A stretch of DNA of 64,000 nt from Ensifer adhaerens (GTDB taxonomy: Bacteria; Pseudomonadota; Alphaproteobacteria; Rhizobiales; Rhizobiaceae). The stretch is taken from contig NZ_CP118611.1 of assembly GCF_028993555.1 (NCBI RefSeq), positions 2,255,501 through 2,319,500 on the forward strand, in the 5' to 3' direction. The stretch's first letter is position 1, and every line of letters starts with the position of its first letter. Position numbers and translations under genes: made by a program. The notes under the pieces are model-generated. The model was given only the letters and a program-made list of their open reading frames with translations. It was not told where the DNA came from and searched no databases. Of the stretch, positions 42,459 to 51,186 are shown piece after piece.

Positions 42459-44768
42459 CTAGAACGTCGCTCTTGCGGTCAGGATGAAGGAGCGGCCGGG
42501 TTCGTAGAGCGGCGTCACGTTCCCGAACTCCTGGCCGTAGGTCGCCCGGTCCGAATAGGTTTCGTCGAAGATGTTCTTGAGTTCGGCGCGCAGCGTCAGG
42601 TTCGGCCGCTGCGGCGGCACATATTCGACAAACGCGTTGAAGACCTCGTAGCCCTCGAAGGGCTTGCTGCCGGCGGCGACGTCGTCGTAGTCGAGTGTGA
42701 TTTCCGCATCCGCGCCGAAGGTCACACCCCAGTCCGCCAGGGTGTGGACCGCCTGCAGGGTGATGATCTGGCCAGCGGGTGCTGCCAGATAGGTGCCGAC
42801 ATCGGAGTCGGCGGGCTTGCCGTCGATTTCGACGTCGATGTTGGCGTATTTCACCTTGAAGTAGCCATCGCCCCAATTGTAGCCGCCGCCGATTTCGAAT
42901 CCGCGCGAGCGAACGTCATGGGCGGCGATGCCGAGATCTGCCCGGAAGCGCGGTGCGCGCGCATCGTCGAGATCGGTCTGGAAGACACTGCCTTCGACCA
43001 TGAAGCCGTTGTAGTTGGCCTCCAGTCCCAGGACGTAGTTGTCAGCGGTTACCGGCTTCGGACCGTTGCCATAGTTCCAGTTGGGATTGATGATGAAGTT
43101 CTCGGCAAGCGGGATACCGGCCCAGACATGTGAGTAACCGGCCTTGGCCGTCAGAAGATCCTCGATGAGATCATACTCGCCCGAGACATTGCCACTGAAG
43201 CCCGAGTTGGTCCAATCCTGGCCCGTCGTTCCGGTAAAGTGCTGGTTGTCCCCTCTCGCGCCAAAGGAAAGGCGCGTTCTCTCCCAGGGCTCCAGCCTCG
43301 CCTGCGCGTAGAGGCCGACATTGCGCGCCTTCTCGGTACCGGGATCGTAGAGATCCTCAAGCTCCGCCTTGTCGCTGTAGAAGTCGATGCCGGCGATCAC
43401 ATTGCCGATGTCGAAGGAGAACTTGTTCTCGAACTTGCCGTTGAAACTATCCGACGTGCCGATAGCGTCATAGGTCGTCGGAACGCCCGGTCCCGGCTTC
43501 GGGAAGATCGGCAGATCGACCTCCGTCTTGCTGTAGGCAAGCAGGAGTTTCGGGTCCCACCATCCGTCCGGCGTGCTGTCGGTATAGGTGAAGACGGTGT
43601 TCTGCCGATCGAGCGTGTAATCGCGGATGCGCGGCTCCCACGGCTTCGGGTTCGAGATCGAACCTACATTGGCGCGGAACGGCCGGGGCGCATCGTCATT
43701 GATACGGTCGTAACTGATTTCGAAACGGTCGCCGCTGTCGAACTCGTAGGCGAGCTTGCCAAGGCCGCTCAGCAGATTGGTGCTGGTGCCGTCGACCTCC
43801 TTGCCATTGCCGGCGGTGAAATCGTTGCCCTTGCCGAAGCTGAAGTAGCCCAGGAACTCGAGCCCCTCCTGCATGCCATAGGCGGAGAGCCCCGTGGTCA
43901 CCGTATCGCTGTTGAAGTTGTAGCTGGATGTAACGAAACCACCGAAGCCGTCGACATCCAACAGATCGCGCGGATCGATCGTTTCGTAGGCGATCGCACC
44001 GGCGAGCGCCCCCGGGCCGGCATCGGCCGGCGCAACGCCGGCATCGACGCTGACGGCCTGAAGGAGGCCCGGGTCGATGAGGTTCGTGCCATTGTGGTGG
44101 AAGACCTTGTTGTTCTGGCGGCCGCCGTCCATGGTCACGGCAAGGCTCGTTTCCTCGATGCCGTGAACGTAGACCTTCTGCGACATCGGCAAGGAACTAC
44201 CGACGGCGATGCCCGGCTCGCCTGAGAAGACGTCGGCAATGTTGGCAGGGTTCTTCAGCTTCAGGTCCTCCGACGAGATGACGATCTCGCCGGCGCCGAG
44301 TGGTCCGCTGCCAAAGGCGGAAATCGGATCGAGGACCGTGGCGCCGGAGGCATCAACGCCCTCGCTGCCGCCGGCCGCCGTCGTCGAACCGATCAGGGCC
44401 GTTCCACCCGATACCCTGTAGGAGATGCCGGTGCCCGCCAGCAGCTGCGCCAAAGCCTGCTGCGGCTCCAGGGTGCCGCTGACGGCGGTCGAGCGAATGC
44501 CCTGCGACGTCGCCGCAGCCAAGGTCACCTGCAGACCGGATTGGCGCCCGAAGGCATTCAATGCGCTCGCAAGCGGCTGCGACGGAATGTTGAAGGTGCG
44601 AGCCGTGCTGACGCGCGAAGTGGTCTGTTGGGCGGAGGCGACGGAAACGGGCAAGAAGGCAAGGGAGGAAAGCCCGACAATCGCCGTCGTTGTCAGCAGG
44701 CGCAGACCTGCATAGCTATGTCCTGCATTGAAAGAAGGATGTCCCTTGCGGCATTTCGGCGAACTCAT
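42459..44768 (-). CDS. FecA-type TonB-dependent siderophore receptor with N-terminal signalling domain
   Basis: The Met at 44768 follows ACGGGGGT and gives 769 aa; an upstream Met at 44852 would place the promoter inside the gene. A signal peptide covers ~1-48 (LLTTTAIVGLSSLAFLPVSVASA). An STN (secretin/TonB short N-terminal) domain covers ~58-125, with FNIPSQPLASALNAFGRQSG and TAVSGTLEPQQALAQLLAGT. The plug (~155-275) includes VYVHGIEETSLAVTMDGGRQ, and a 22-strand barrel ends in the aromatic FILTARATF. The STN domain talks to FecR in the periplasm, so ligand binding should switch on the sigma factor. The likely ligand is the ferric form of the siderophore made by the asb genes next door. Confidence 0.93.
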   Translation of the reverse strand: MSSPKCRKGHPSFNAGHSYAGLRLLTTTAIVGLSSLAFLPVSVASAQQTTSRVSTARTFNIPSQPLASALNAFGRQSGLQVTLAAATSQGIRSTAVSGTLEPQQALAQLLAGTGISYRVSGGTALIGSTTAAGGSEGVDASGATVLDPISAFGSGPLGAGEIVISSEDLKLKNPANIADVFSGEPGIAVGSSLPMSQKVYVHGIEETSLAVTMDGGRQNNKVFHHNGTNLIDPGLLQAVSVDAGVAPADAGPGALAGAIAYETIDPRDLLDVDGFGGFVTSSYNFNSDTVTTGLSAYGMQEGLEFLGYFSFGKGNDFTAGNGKEVDGTSTNLLSGLGKLAYEFDSGDRFEISYDRINDDAPRPFRANVGSISNPKPWEPRIRDYTLDRQNTVFTYTDSTPDGWWDPKLLLAYSKTEVDLPIFPKPGPGVPTTYDAIGTSDSFNGKFENKFSFDIGNVIAGIDFYSDKAELEDLYDPGTEKARNVGLYAQARLEPWERTRLSFGARGDNQHFTGTTGQDWTNSGFSGNVSGEYDLIEDLLTAKAGYSHVWAGIPLAENFIINPNWNYGNGPKPVTADNYVLGLEANYNGFMVEGSVFQTDLDDARAPRFRADLGIAAHDVRSRGFEIGGGYNWGDGYFKVKYANIDVEIDGKPADSDVGTYLAAPAGQIITLQAVHTLADWGVTFGADAEITLDYDDVAAGSKPFEGYEVFNAFVEYVPPQRPNLTLRAELKNIFDETYSDRATYGQEFGNVTPLYEPGRSFILTARATF

Positions 44769-44821
44769 TTTACCCCCGTCTCGATGATCCGCGCGCTGCC
44801 TCTCGGGCAGGCGCTTCGGAC

Positions 44822-44851
44822 CAAAGACGACGGGCTCCGGATTTTTTTTCA
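44822..44851 (-). promoter_or_regulatory. ECF sigma promoter of the TonB receptor gene
   Basis: On the minus strand TGAAAAAAAATCCG is followed after exactly 8 bases by CGTCTTTG, about 54 bases before the receptor start. The same two boxes with the same spacing occur before fecR (45948-45977), as expected for promoters of one ECF sigma factor. GACCGG lies just upstream of both. Confidence 0.75.
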
Positions 44852-44888
44852 CCGGTCCGCGATTTTTTCTTGAATTTTTGAGTCCAAA

Positions 44889-45890
44889 TTAAAATTGCGT
44901 CAGAACGCGACCATAGGACGTAACCTCGCGAACCTTGCCACCAAACGGCTGCACCAATGCCTGAAGAGCGTGGTCTGGATCTTTGAGATCATAGACGCCC
45001 GTCACCCGTCGCGACGCAAGTTCGGATTGCGGGATGGAGATCCAGGCGGAATGGTAGCGTTGCAGCCGCTCGGCGGCAGCGGCAACGGTGACGTTGTTGA
45101 CGAACATCTTGCCGCTGCGCCAGGCGCCGATCTCTTCGGCCGCGATCGCACTTCGGGTGACCGCACCCGTCGCATGCGCCACCGTCGCCATTTCTCCCGG
45201 CGCGAGCTCGAAGTTCTGCTTGTGGTCTTTCCCGCTGTACGAGACGGCTACCGTGCCATGCGCAAGCTCGACCGTCGTTTCCGTACTCGCGAGTTGCACA
45301 TCGAAGGACGTGCCGAGAACCGAAACCTGCACCCCGCCGGCATCGACGACGAAGGGACGAGACGGATCGCGTGCAACATCGAAATAGGCTTCGCCCTTGA
45401 GAAGCCGGACGTGCCGGGCGCTGGCGCCGATCTCGGTGGCGATGGCACTGCCGCCTCCCATCTGGATGGTCGTGCCGTCCTCCAGCGTGATCGTTCTGCT
45501 CTGCGCGGTCTCGGTCACATGATCGGCCTGCCACCAGATGAGCAACGAGGGGAGTGAGACGAACAGCAACAGGCAGGCGGCGAGCGTCATGACCGCCGTG
45601 CCGGCGACCAAGGTTCTGGCTGCCCAGCGCTTCGGCTGGTGGATGGTTGCTGCAGGCGAAACCAATGGCGCTGCGCCACGCCAAAGGTGTTCATGAACCG
45701 GCGGCATTTCTCCGAGCAGCTGCCAGGTTTTCAACGCCGTCTCCCAGGACCGGGCATGCAGTTCCGATCGGCCCAGCCAGGTCCGGAACCCGACTTCGGT
45801 CTCCCGACAGTTCGGACGCGCCTTCAGTTCGAGAAACCAGTCCATGGCCTCTTCGAGCAACGCCTCCGGTATGTGGTTGTCCTTGGTCAA
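44889..45890 (-). CDS. FecR-family anti-sigma regulator
   Basis: The protein has 333 aa. The N-terminal cytoplasmic FecR_N part (~1-85) has EEAMDWFLELKARP and FRTWLGRSELHARSW. One TM covers ~93-118. The periplasmic FecR domain (~125-225) has ITLEDGTTIQMGGGSAI and VLGTSFDVQ. The C-terminal STN-contact region is at the end (VTGVYDLKDPDHALQALVQPFGG). It holds the sigma factor and passes on the receptor signal. It lies between the sigma and receptor genes and has its own copy of the ECF promoter. Confidence 0.93.
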   Translation of the reverse strand: MTKDNHIPEALLEEAMDWFLELKARPNCRETEVGFRTWLGRSELHARSWETALKTWQLLGEMPPVHEHLWRGAAPLVSPAATIHQPKRWAARTLVAGTAVMTLAACLLLFVSLPSLLIWWQADHVTETAQSRTITLEDGTTIQMGGGSAIATEIGASARHVRLLKGEAYFDVARDPSRPFVVDAGGVQVSVLGTSFDVQLASTETTVELAHGTVAVSYSGKDHKQNFELAPGEMATVAHATGAVTRSAIAAEEIGAWRSGKMFVNNVTVAAAAERLQRYHSAWISIPQSELASRRVTGVYDLKDPDHALQALVQPFGGKVREVTSYGRVLTQF

Positions 45891-45947
45891 AGCTCTGCCT
45901 GCCGGTTACTATCTGACGAGACACTAGCGGAATCACTTGGTCTGTCA

Positions 45948-45977
45948 CAAAGACGAATTACTTCGGATTTTTTTTCA
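45948..45977 (-). promoter_or_regulatory. ECF sigma promoter of fecR
   Basis: On the minus strand TGAAAAAAAATCCG, an 8-base spacer and CGTCTTTG lie 58 bases before fecR, in the gap after the sigma gene. All 22 box positions match the receptor promoter; the spacers differ (AAGTAATT here, GAGCCCGT there), which shows that the boxes are conserved by selection. Confidence 0.75.
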
Positions 45978-45993
45978 TGCCGGTCCCAAAATT

Positions 45994-46497
45994 CTAGGAG
46001 GCATCCCCCGCCAGAATTGTCGCCACCCGCGTCATGGCGGTGCGAACATGGCGATGTGCGGTTGCGACCGAGATGTTCAGGTGAGCGGCGATTTCCTCCA
46101 GGGTGTATCCACCGAAACGGTGCATCTCAAGGGCCACGCGGACGTCCGTGGGAAGGTCGTCAAGGACGCCGGAAATGCGCCGGATCTCGTCGCTCACCAC
46201 AGCGATGTCTTCGGGCGTCGGCATCTCGATCGGCATCGACCAGAACGGCGGCTCGTCCTGTTCCTCCCGCGCCTCTAGCTTCCGACGCTTGAGAAGATCG
46301 AGGCACAGATTGCGGACGATCCTGTAGAGATAGGCAGGCGAGAGGCCCTGGGAACCATTGTTGGTATTGGCCGGCGCGAAGCGAATGAACGCCTCCTGCA
46401 CGATATCTTCGGCAGTCTCACGCGACCCGACGATGCGCGTGGCATAGGCGACCAAAGCAATACGATTGGCGAAATAGACCTGATGGCGCGTTTCCAT
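45994..46497 (-). CDS. FecI-type ECF sigma factor
   Basis: The Met at 46497 gives 167 aa, the usual FecI size; an upstream TTG at 46596 is possible, and no clear ribosome site marks either. Sigma region 2 is YATRIVGSRETAEDIVQEAFIRF with YLYRIVRNLCLDLLKRR. Region 4 is ISGVLDDLPTDVRVALEMHRFGGYTLEEIAAHLNIS followed by VATAHRHVRTAM. It should direct RNA polymerase to the paired promoters before fecR and the receptor gene when the receptor binds its ferric siderophore. The sigma gene itself lacks this promoter, so it is probably controlled by iron through another regulator. Confidence 0.92.
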   Translation of the reverse strand: METRHQVYFANRIALVAYATRIVGSRETAEDIVQEAFIRFAPANTNNGSQGLSPAYLYRIVRNLCLDLLKRRKLEAREEQDEPPFWSMPIEMPTPEDIAVVSDEIRRISGVLDDLPTDVRVALEMHRFGGYTLEEIAAHLNISVATAHRHVRTAMTRVATILAGDAS

Positions 46498-46893
46498 ATC
46501 GACCAAGGCGTCTGATCCGAACAAAACAACTTCGATGTGGCGTCCAGCGTTGTTCGCACTGCCTGCCGCGACGCGATCGATGGACCGGATGGCCAAACGA
46601 ACGCGACGTCTCTTAGCACGCGGAAATAAACTTGTCTGTAATAGTCATGTTATTTTTCGAGGCAGCAGGCGACACGTTACCGCCGAGCCTGAGTGCCACT
46701 GGCCGGGAACCGTATCCCGTTGCAGGAGCGGAACTTTTCGCCGCGATGGCCATTGCCCTTCTGAGCACGAACCGTGTCAACCGGACGCGGCAGGGATGGC
46801 GAACATGGCGGTTTTTCCGGTTTCTCGCCACGGCCAACGAAACGGCAGTCGAGCGCCCAACCTGTCCGGTTCGTCTCACTTTCTCACCGAGAT
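46498..46893. other. Intergenic region, no gene seen
   Basis: 396 bases lie between the sigma factor start and the LysR stop. About 46620-46665 is AT-rich and is the best place for the sigma gene promoter. I found no convincing Fur, Irr or RirA box by eye and no coding frame with protein character. Confidence 0.5.
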
Positions 46894-47805
46894 TCAAGGC
46901 GCAATACCGCCACCCTCGACACGCAACTCCCTGACGAGCTCGATCAACGCCCGCAGCTTTGCCGGCACGTGTCGTCGGCCGGAGAAATAGAGGCACAGGC
47001 CGTCATAGGGTGGCGTCCAATCACTGAGAACCTGCACCAGTCGCCCGGCGGCGACGTGCTCCTGGACCGCGTGGTCGGAGAGATAGGCCAGCCCCGCGCC
47101 ACACAGCGCCGCCTCGAGCATCAGCCCGCTCTCGTCCAGAATGAGCCGTCCGGGCACGTCGATCTCCACACTTTCGCCATGACGCGAGAACTCCCAGTGA
47201 TAAATCTTGCCGCTCGCCATGCGCGCCCGAATGCAGGCATGGTTCAAGAGGTCGGCCGGTCGCTGCGGCGCCATTCTCTCCCGGAAATAGTCCGGCGACC
47301 CGACGACGATCATCCGCGACTGGCGCGTGATCGGCACGGCGATCATGTCCGGCGGCACCGCCTCAACCAGCCGGAAGCCGGCATCGAAGCCGAGGGCGAC
47401 GATGTCGACAAGCGCGTTGTCGGTCGCCACCTCCACCGCCATTTCCGGAAAGCGCCGGAGATATTCCATGAGCAGCGGCTGCAAGACCATGCGCGCCGCA
47501 CCGGGTGAAGTGTTGAGCCGAAGCGTCCCGGTCGGCCGCGCCCGAGCTTCCGTCACCCTCTCGACGGCGCCGTCGATCGCGGCAAGCGCCGGCAGCACCT
47601 CCGCCACGAAGGCTTCGCCCGCCGCGGTCAACGCCACCGATCGTGTCGTCCGGTTGAACAGGCGGACGTCGAGCCGCTCTTCCAGTGTCGATACGGCATG
47701 GCTGAGCGCGGAGGACGACACGCCGAGTTCCCGGGCAGCGGCCCGGAAGCCGCCGAGCCGCGCGATCGTCGTCACCGCCTCTAGTTCGGACAGACTGGGT
47801 CTCAT
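46894..47805 (-). CDS. LysR-family transcriptional regulator
   Basis: The Met at 47805 gives 303 aa and starts with a LysR helix-turn-helix (MRPSLSELEAVTTIARLGGF, then ARELGVSSSALSHAVSTLEERLDVRLFNRTTRSVALT). The effector domain ends LYFSGRRHVPAKLRALIELV. The frame is open for another ~300 codons upstream, but that part is antisense to the aldehyde dehydrogenase and is not LysR-like. It is divergent from the dehydrogenase, with a T-N11-A palindrome between, so that gene is the likely target. Confidence 0.92.
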   Translation of the reverse strand: MRPSLSELEAVTTIARLGGFRAAARELGVSSSALSHAVSTLEERLDVRLFNRTTRSVALTAAGEAFVAEVLPALAAIDGAVERVTEARARPTGTLRLNTSPGAARMVLQPLLMEYLRRFPEMAVEVATDNALVDIVALGFDAGFRLVEAVPPDMIAVPITRQSRMIVVGSPDYFRERMAPQRPADLLNHACIRARMASGKIYHWEFSRHGESVEIDVPGRLILDESGLMLEAALCGAGLAYLSDHAVQEHVAAGRLVQVLSDWTPPYDGLCLYFSGRRHVPAKLRALIELVRELRVEGGGIAP

Positions 47806-47818
47806 TGCACTATTTTCC

Positions 47819-47843
47819 TCATCAACCTGTCTATGATTGATGA
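47819..47843. promoter_or_regulatory. LysR-type T-N11-A operator
   Basis: TCATCAA (47819-47825) and TTGATGA (47837-47843) are perfect inverted arms separated by 11 bases, 14 bases before lysR and about 59 before the dehydrogenase start. Confidence 0.55.
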
Positions 47844-47901
47844 TCTTATCCTGGCGACCGTTCCGGCGCATATCCCCTTCATCGCAACAGGAAACCGAAC
47901 G

Positions 47902-49317
47902 ATGAAGATGATCGAGCAGATCTATGTCGATGGCGCTTTCGTTACCCCCGAGGGCAGCGAGCGTTTCGAACTTTTCAATCCCGCCACCGAAGAGAAGATC
48001 GGCGAGGTCCGCCTCGGCGATCAGCAAGACGCCCGCGCCGCTGTCGCAGCCGCCAGGCGCGCCTTTCCGGCCATGCGGCGCACGACACCCGCCGAACGTA
48101 TCGCCATGTTGCAGGCGCTGCGCGACGCCGTCGCGGCGCGCGCCGATGCCTTGCATGAGGCCATGGCGACCGAATACGGCGCACCGCAGTCCTTCCTCGC
48201 CTTCTCGGTGCCACATGCCGCGCGTGTTTTCGACGTCGCCGCGAAGACGGTGGCCGACTATGCCTTTACCCGGCAGATCGGCAACGCCACAGTCGTCATG
48301 GAACCGGTTGGGGTTGCCGCCGCAATCACCCCCTGGAACAGCAACATCGGCTTCATTTGCACCAAGCTCGCCACCGCCATCGCGGCGGGCACGACGATCG
48401 TGATCAAGCCATCCGAGATGAGCGCCATCCAGACCCAGACACTGCTGGAAGCGCTGCACGAAGCCGGCCTGCCGCGTGGCGTGCTCAACGTCGTCAATGG
48501 TTATGGGCATGTCGTCGGCGCCGAGCTCAGCCACAACCCCGGCATCGCCAAGATCACCTTCACAGGCTCGACCATCACCGGACGCACGATCCTTCGAACC
48601 GCTGCGGAAAACTTCAAGCGCGTGACCTTGGAGCTCGGCGGCAAGGGTCCGCAGATCCTGCTCGATGATGCCGATCTCGATCACGCCATTCCGCACGTGC
48701 TTGCTTCCGCCTTCCGCAACAGCGGCCAGGCCTGCATTGCTGGTACCCGGCTTCTGGTGCCGGAGCGGAGGCTAGCGGACGTGACTTCGCGTCTTGCCAC
48801 CGCCGTCTCCGCATTGAAGGTCGGCCCTTCGAGTGACCCGGCCTCGGATATCGGCCCGATGGTGAGCGCCAGACAATGGCAGCGCGTGCAGTCCTATATT
48901 CTCCTCGGCCAAGAGGAAGGAGCAAAGCTGCTGGTCGGCGGCGAAGGTCGCCCGCAAGGGCTCGATCGTGGCTGGTTCGTTCGCCCCACCGTCTTCACCG
49001 CTGTCACCAACGACATGCGGATTGCGCGGGAAGAAATCTTCGGGCCCGTGCTCAGCATTCTTGCCTATCGCGACGAAGATGAGGCGGTCGCCATCGCCAA
49101 CGACACGGACTATGGCCTGCAATCCTACGTTCTCGGCACGGATGTGGAACGTATGCGCCGCATCGCCGGCCAGCTCGAGGCCGGACGCGTGGTGCTCAAC
49201 GAGGCGCCGGCGGATGCCCAGGCTCCCTTCGGCGGCTTCAAGCAATCCGGCATCGGTCGCGAATTCGGGCCTTTCGGCCTCGAAGCTTTTCTCGAGCCGA
49301 AGGCGATCATTGGCTGA
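47902..49317 (+). CDS. NAD(P)-dependent aldehyde dehydrogenase family protein
   Basis: The Met at 47902 gives 471 aa; an upstream in-frame Met at 47833 overlaps the regulatory palindrome and is unlikely. Key residues are Asn146 (TPWNSNIGF), Glu244 (LELGGKGPQ) and the nucleophile Cys278 (NSGQACIAGTRLL). The C-terminal EEIFGPVLSILAYRDEDEAV is typical. The enzyme oxidises an aldehyde to an acid in the cytoplasm; the substrate is unknown. The divergent LysR gene suggests substrate-induced expression. Confidence 0.93.
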   Translation: MKMIEQIYVDGAFVTPEGSERFELFNPATEEKIGEVRLGDQQDARAAVAAARRAFPAMRRTTPAERIAMLQALRDAVAARADALHEAMATEYGAPQSFLAFSVPHAARVFDVAAKTVADYAFTRQIGNATVVMEPVGVAAAITPWNSNIGFICTKLATAIAAGTTIVIKPSEMSAIQTQTLLEALHEAGLPRGVLNVVNGYGHVVGAELSHNPGIAKITFTGSTITGRTILRTAAENFKRVTLELGGKGPQILLDDADLDHAIPHVLASAFRNSGQACIAGTRLLVPERRLADVTSRLATAVSALKVGPSSDPASDIGPMVSARQWQRVQSYILLGQEEGAKLLVGGEGRPQGLDRGWFVRPTVFTAVTNDMRIAREEIFGPVLSILAYRDEDEAVAIANDTDYGLQSYVLGTDVERMRRIAGQLEAGRVVLNEAPADAQAPFGGFKQSGIGREFGPFGLEAFLEPKAIIG

Positions 49318-49334
49318 CGGGCGATCCCCCGTGT

Positions 49335-50519
49335 TCAGGCGACCTGCGCGCCGGCCTTCGGCGCGTTTGCCAACGCGACCGTATTGCGGCCCATGTGCTT
49401 CGCCTCGTAGAGAGCCGCGTCTGCTTTTTGCAGCAGCTTTTCAAGCGTCGTTTCGGCCGCAAGCGCCGAGGCGACGCCCAGGCTTGCCGTCACACACCCA
49501 TTGCCAAGTCCGCGATGTGCAATGGCGAGCCGTTCGATCGCCGTGCGGATACGCTCGGCCATCGCCAGCGCCTGCAGCGGCTCCCGATCCGCCGTGAGCA
49601 CCAGCATCTCCTCACCGCCGAAGCGGAAGACGAAGGAGGCCTCGTCCACCGTGTCGCGCATGCATTGCGAGACGGCGCGGATGCAGGCATCACCCTCGAT
49701 ATGGCCGTGAACGTCGTTGAACCGCTTGAAGTGGTCGATATCCAGCAGGATTGCCGAAACCGGCGCCAGGCGCGGCGCGTCGTTCCACAGCATCTCGCCA
49801 ACCCGCGCCAGCGAACGGCGGTTCAACAGTCCCGTCAGTTCATCCCGCTCGGCATTGCGCTCAAGCTGGCGGTAGAGAAGGCTGCCCCTCAACTGGTTGA
49901 GAAAATTCTGCCGGTCCTTCTGCTCCAGGAAATAGGCGCTGACCGCCAGGAAGATCGACAGCGTCAAGTAGAAGGTGATGATGCCGGAATAGGTGACATC
50001 GTCGAAGGCACCGGTCAGACGCGTGGTGGTGAAATGGGAGGCGCACATCAGCGCGAGCCCGATCACGACGGCAAAGAAGCGTGGCCGCAGCGCGATGACG
50101 AAGAACAGGAAAGCGGCGGAATTGCCGTTCTGATAGACGAACAGGTAGGAGCTGGTGCTCTGCGTGGCCGCGGCCATCGGCAAGGTGACGCCCAGCACCG
50201 CGATCGCCACCGCCAGAACGTCGTAGAGAAGCGCATTCGGCCAGCGGCGCACGGCCAGGATACAGCCGATGACGAAAGGCGTGAACACCAGGAAACGGGC
50301 AACGAGCAGCTCGTTGAAAACGTCGGGCATCATCGTACGATCGCCGAAATAGACCAGATCGTAGATGAAAACGCCGATCACGCCCCAGATCACCGTGAGC
50401 CGCACACGCTCGGCCGCATATTCCTTGCGGAACAGCGCCTCGATCTCCGGCGAGAATTGCAAATAACGAAAGCCGCGCGCGATCTGGTTCTCTACCTGGT
50501 CTAGCGTGACGACGCTCAT
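49335..50519 (-). CDS. Membrane-bound diguanylate cyclase (GGDEF)
   Basis: The Met at 50519 follows GGGGAAA and gives 394 aa. About six hydrophobic segments lie between residues ~35 and 200, followed by a short coiled coil (QKDRQNFLNQLRGSLLYRQLERNAE). The GGDEF domain has DELTGLLNRRSL, ILLDIDHFKRFNDVHGHIEGD and the active-site loop RFGGEEM, with Met in place of the usual Phe. There is no upstream RxxD inhibition site. It should produce c-di-GMP. It is convergent with the dehydrogenase gene. Confidence 0.92.
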   Translation of the reverse strand: MSVVTLDQVENQIARGFRYLQFSPEIEALFRKEYAAERVRLTVIWGVIGVFIYDLVYFGDRTMMPDVFNELLVARFLVFTPFVIGCILAVRRWPNALLYDVLAVAIAVLGVTLPMAAATQSTSSYLFVYQNGNSAAFLFFVIALRPRFFAVVIGLALMCASHFTTTRLTGAFDDVTYSGIITFYLTLSIFLAVSAYFLEQKDRQNFLNQLRGSLLYRQLERNAERDELTGLLNRRSLARVGEMLWNDAPRLAPVSAILLDIDHFKRFNDVHGHIEGDACIRAVSQCMRDTVDEASFVFRFGGEEMLVLTADREPLQALAMAERIRTAIERLAIAHRGLGNGCVTASLGVASALAAETTLEKLLQKADAALYEAKHMGRNTVALANAPKAGAQVA

Positions 50520-50629
50520 TACCAATTTCCCCGGCTGCGGAAGGTCACCAGCAAACTGGCAGAGAAAACTGAATATTCGTCTAAAGTTAGTTCGGTTCGC
50601 CGCTGATGTGCCGAGCATTGCAGGCACGG

Positions 50630-51079
50630 TCAGTCTTCGGGCACCTTGATCAGCACCGTCGCGGCGGCCTCGATCGGCCTGCCGTCCTGGGTGCGGATGT
50701 CGAGCTTCACAGGCAGTCCGGTTTCCTTTTCGACCAGCAGGGAATGCTCCTCGCCCGGCTGAAAGAGGTGCCTTTCGCCGAACTGGCGCAAGGCGACCAT
50801 CACCGGAAAGAGGTCTCGACCCATCGCCGTCAATTGGTACTCGACACGCGCTTTCGCCTCACCGACGGGAACCGTCTCCAGGATGCCGCGGTCCACCAGC
50901 GTCCGCAGGCGCTCCGTCAGGATGTTCTTGGCAATGCCGAGGCTTTTCTGAAAATCGCTGAAGCGTCGTAGTCCGTCGAACGCATCGCGCACGATCAGCA
51001 GCGACCACCAGTCGCCGATCGCGTCCAGCGATCGCGCGCTGGGACAGTAGTCTCCCTTGAGGCTTCTGCGCGCCACCAT
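50630..51079 (-). CDS. HxlR-family transcriptional regulator
   Basis: The protein has 149 aa with a MarR-like winged helix: LDAIGDWWSLLIVRDAFDGLRRFSDFQ followed by GIAKNILTERLRTLVDRGIL. HxlR proteins sense aldehydes, quinones or redox stress, often without a Cys. It is divergent from an MFS transporter with a long perfect palindrome between them, its likely operator. It probably represses the transporter. Confidence 0.92.
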   Translation of the reverse strand: MVARRSLKGDYCPSARSLDAIGDWWSLLIVRDAFDGLRRFSDFQKSLGIAKNILTERLRTLVDRGILETVPVGEAKARVEYQLTAMGRDLFPVMVALRQFGERHLFQPGEEHSLLVEKETGLPVKLDIRTQDGRPIEAAATVLIKVPED

Positions 51080-51123
51080 ACGAACTTTCCTCTCTCATAT
51101 GCCACGAGATTTTGGTTGTATTA

Positions 51124-51159
51124 TGAAACCAAATTGGTATCCATTAATTTGGTTTCATT
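51124..51159. promoter_or_regulatory. Long palindromic HxlR operator
   Basis: The 13-base arms ATGAAACCAAATT and AATTTGGTTTCAT are perfect complements around a 10-base spacer, 45 bases before the hxlR start and 28 before the MFS start. Further TTTGGTT-like and AAACCGAAA half-sites flank the repeat, so two dimers may bind. Confidence 0.75.
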
Positions 51160-51186
51160 ATTAAACCGAAATAAGGAAGAAGTCCA

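Noticed and set aside
46498..46893. Fur or Irr box in front of the sigma gene
   Set aside because: AT-rich stretches are present, but none matches a known consensus well enough by eye.
46894..48696. A 600-aa form of the LysR protein
   Set aside because: The first ~300 codons are antisense to the aldehyde dehydrogenase and have no LysR features; the helix-turn-helix start at 47805 fits the family length.
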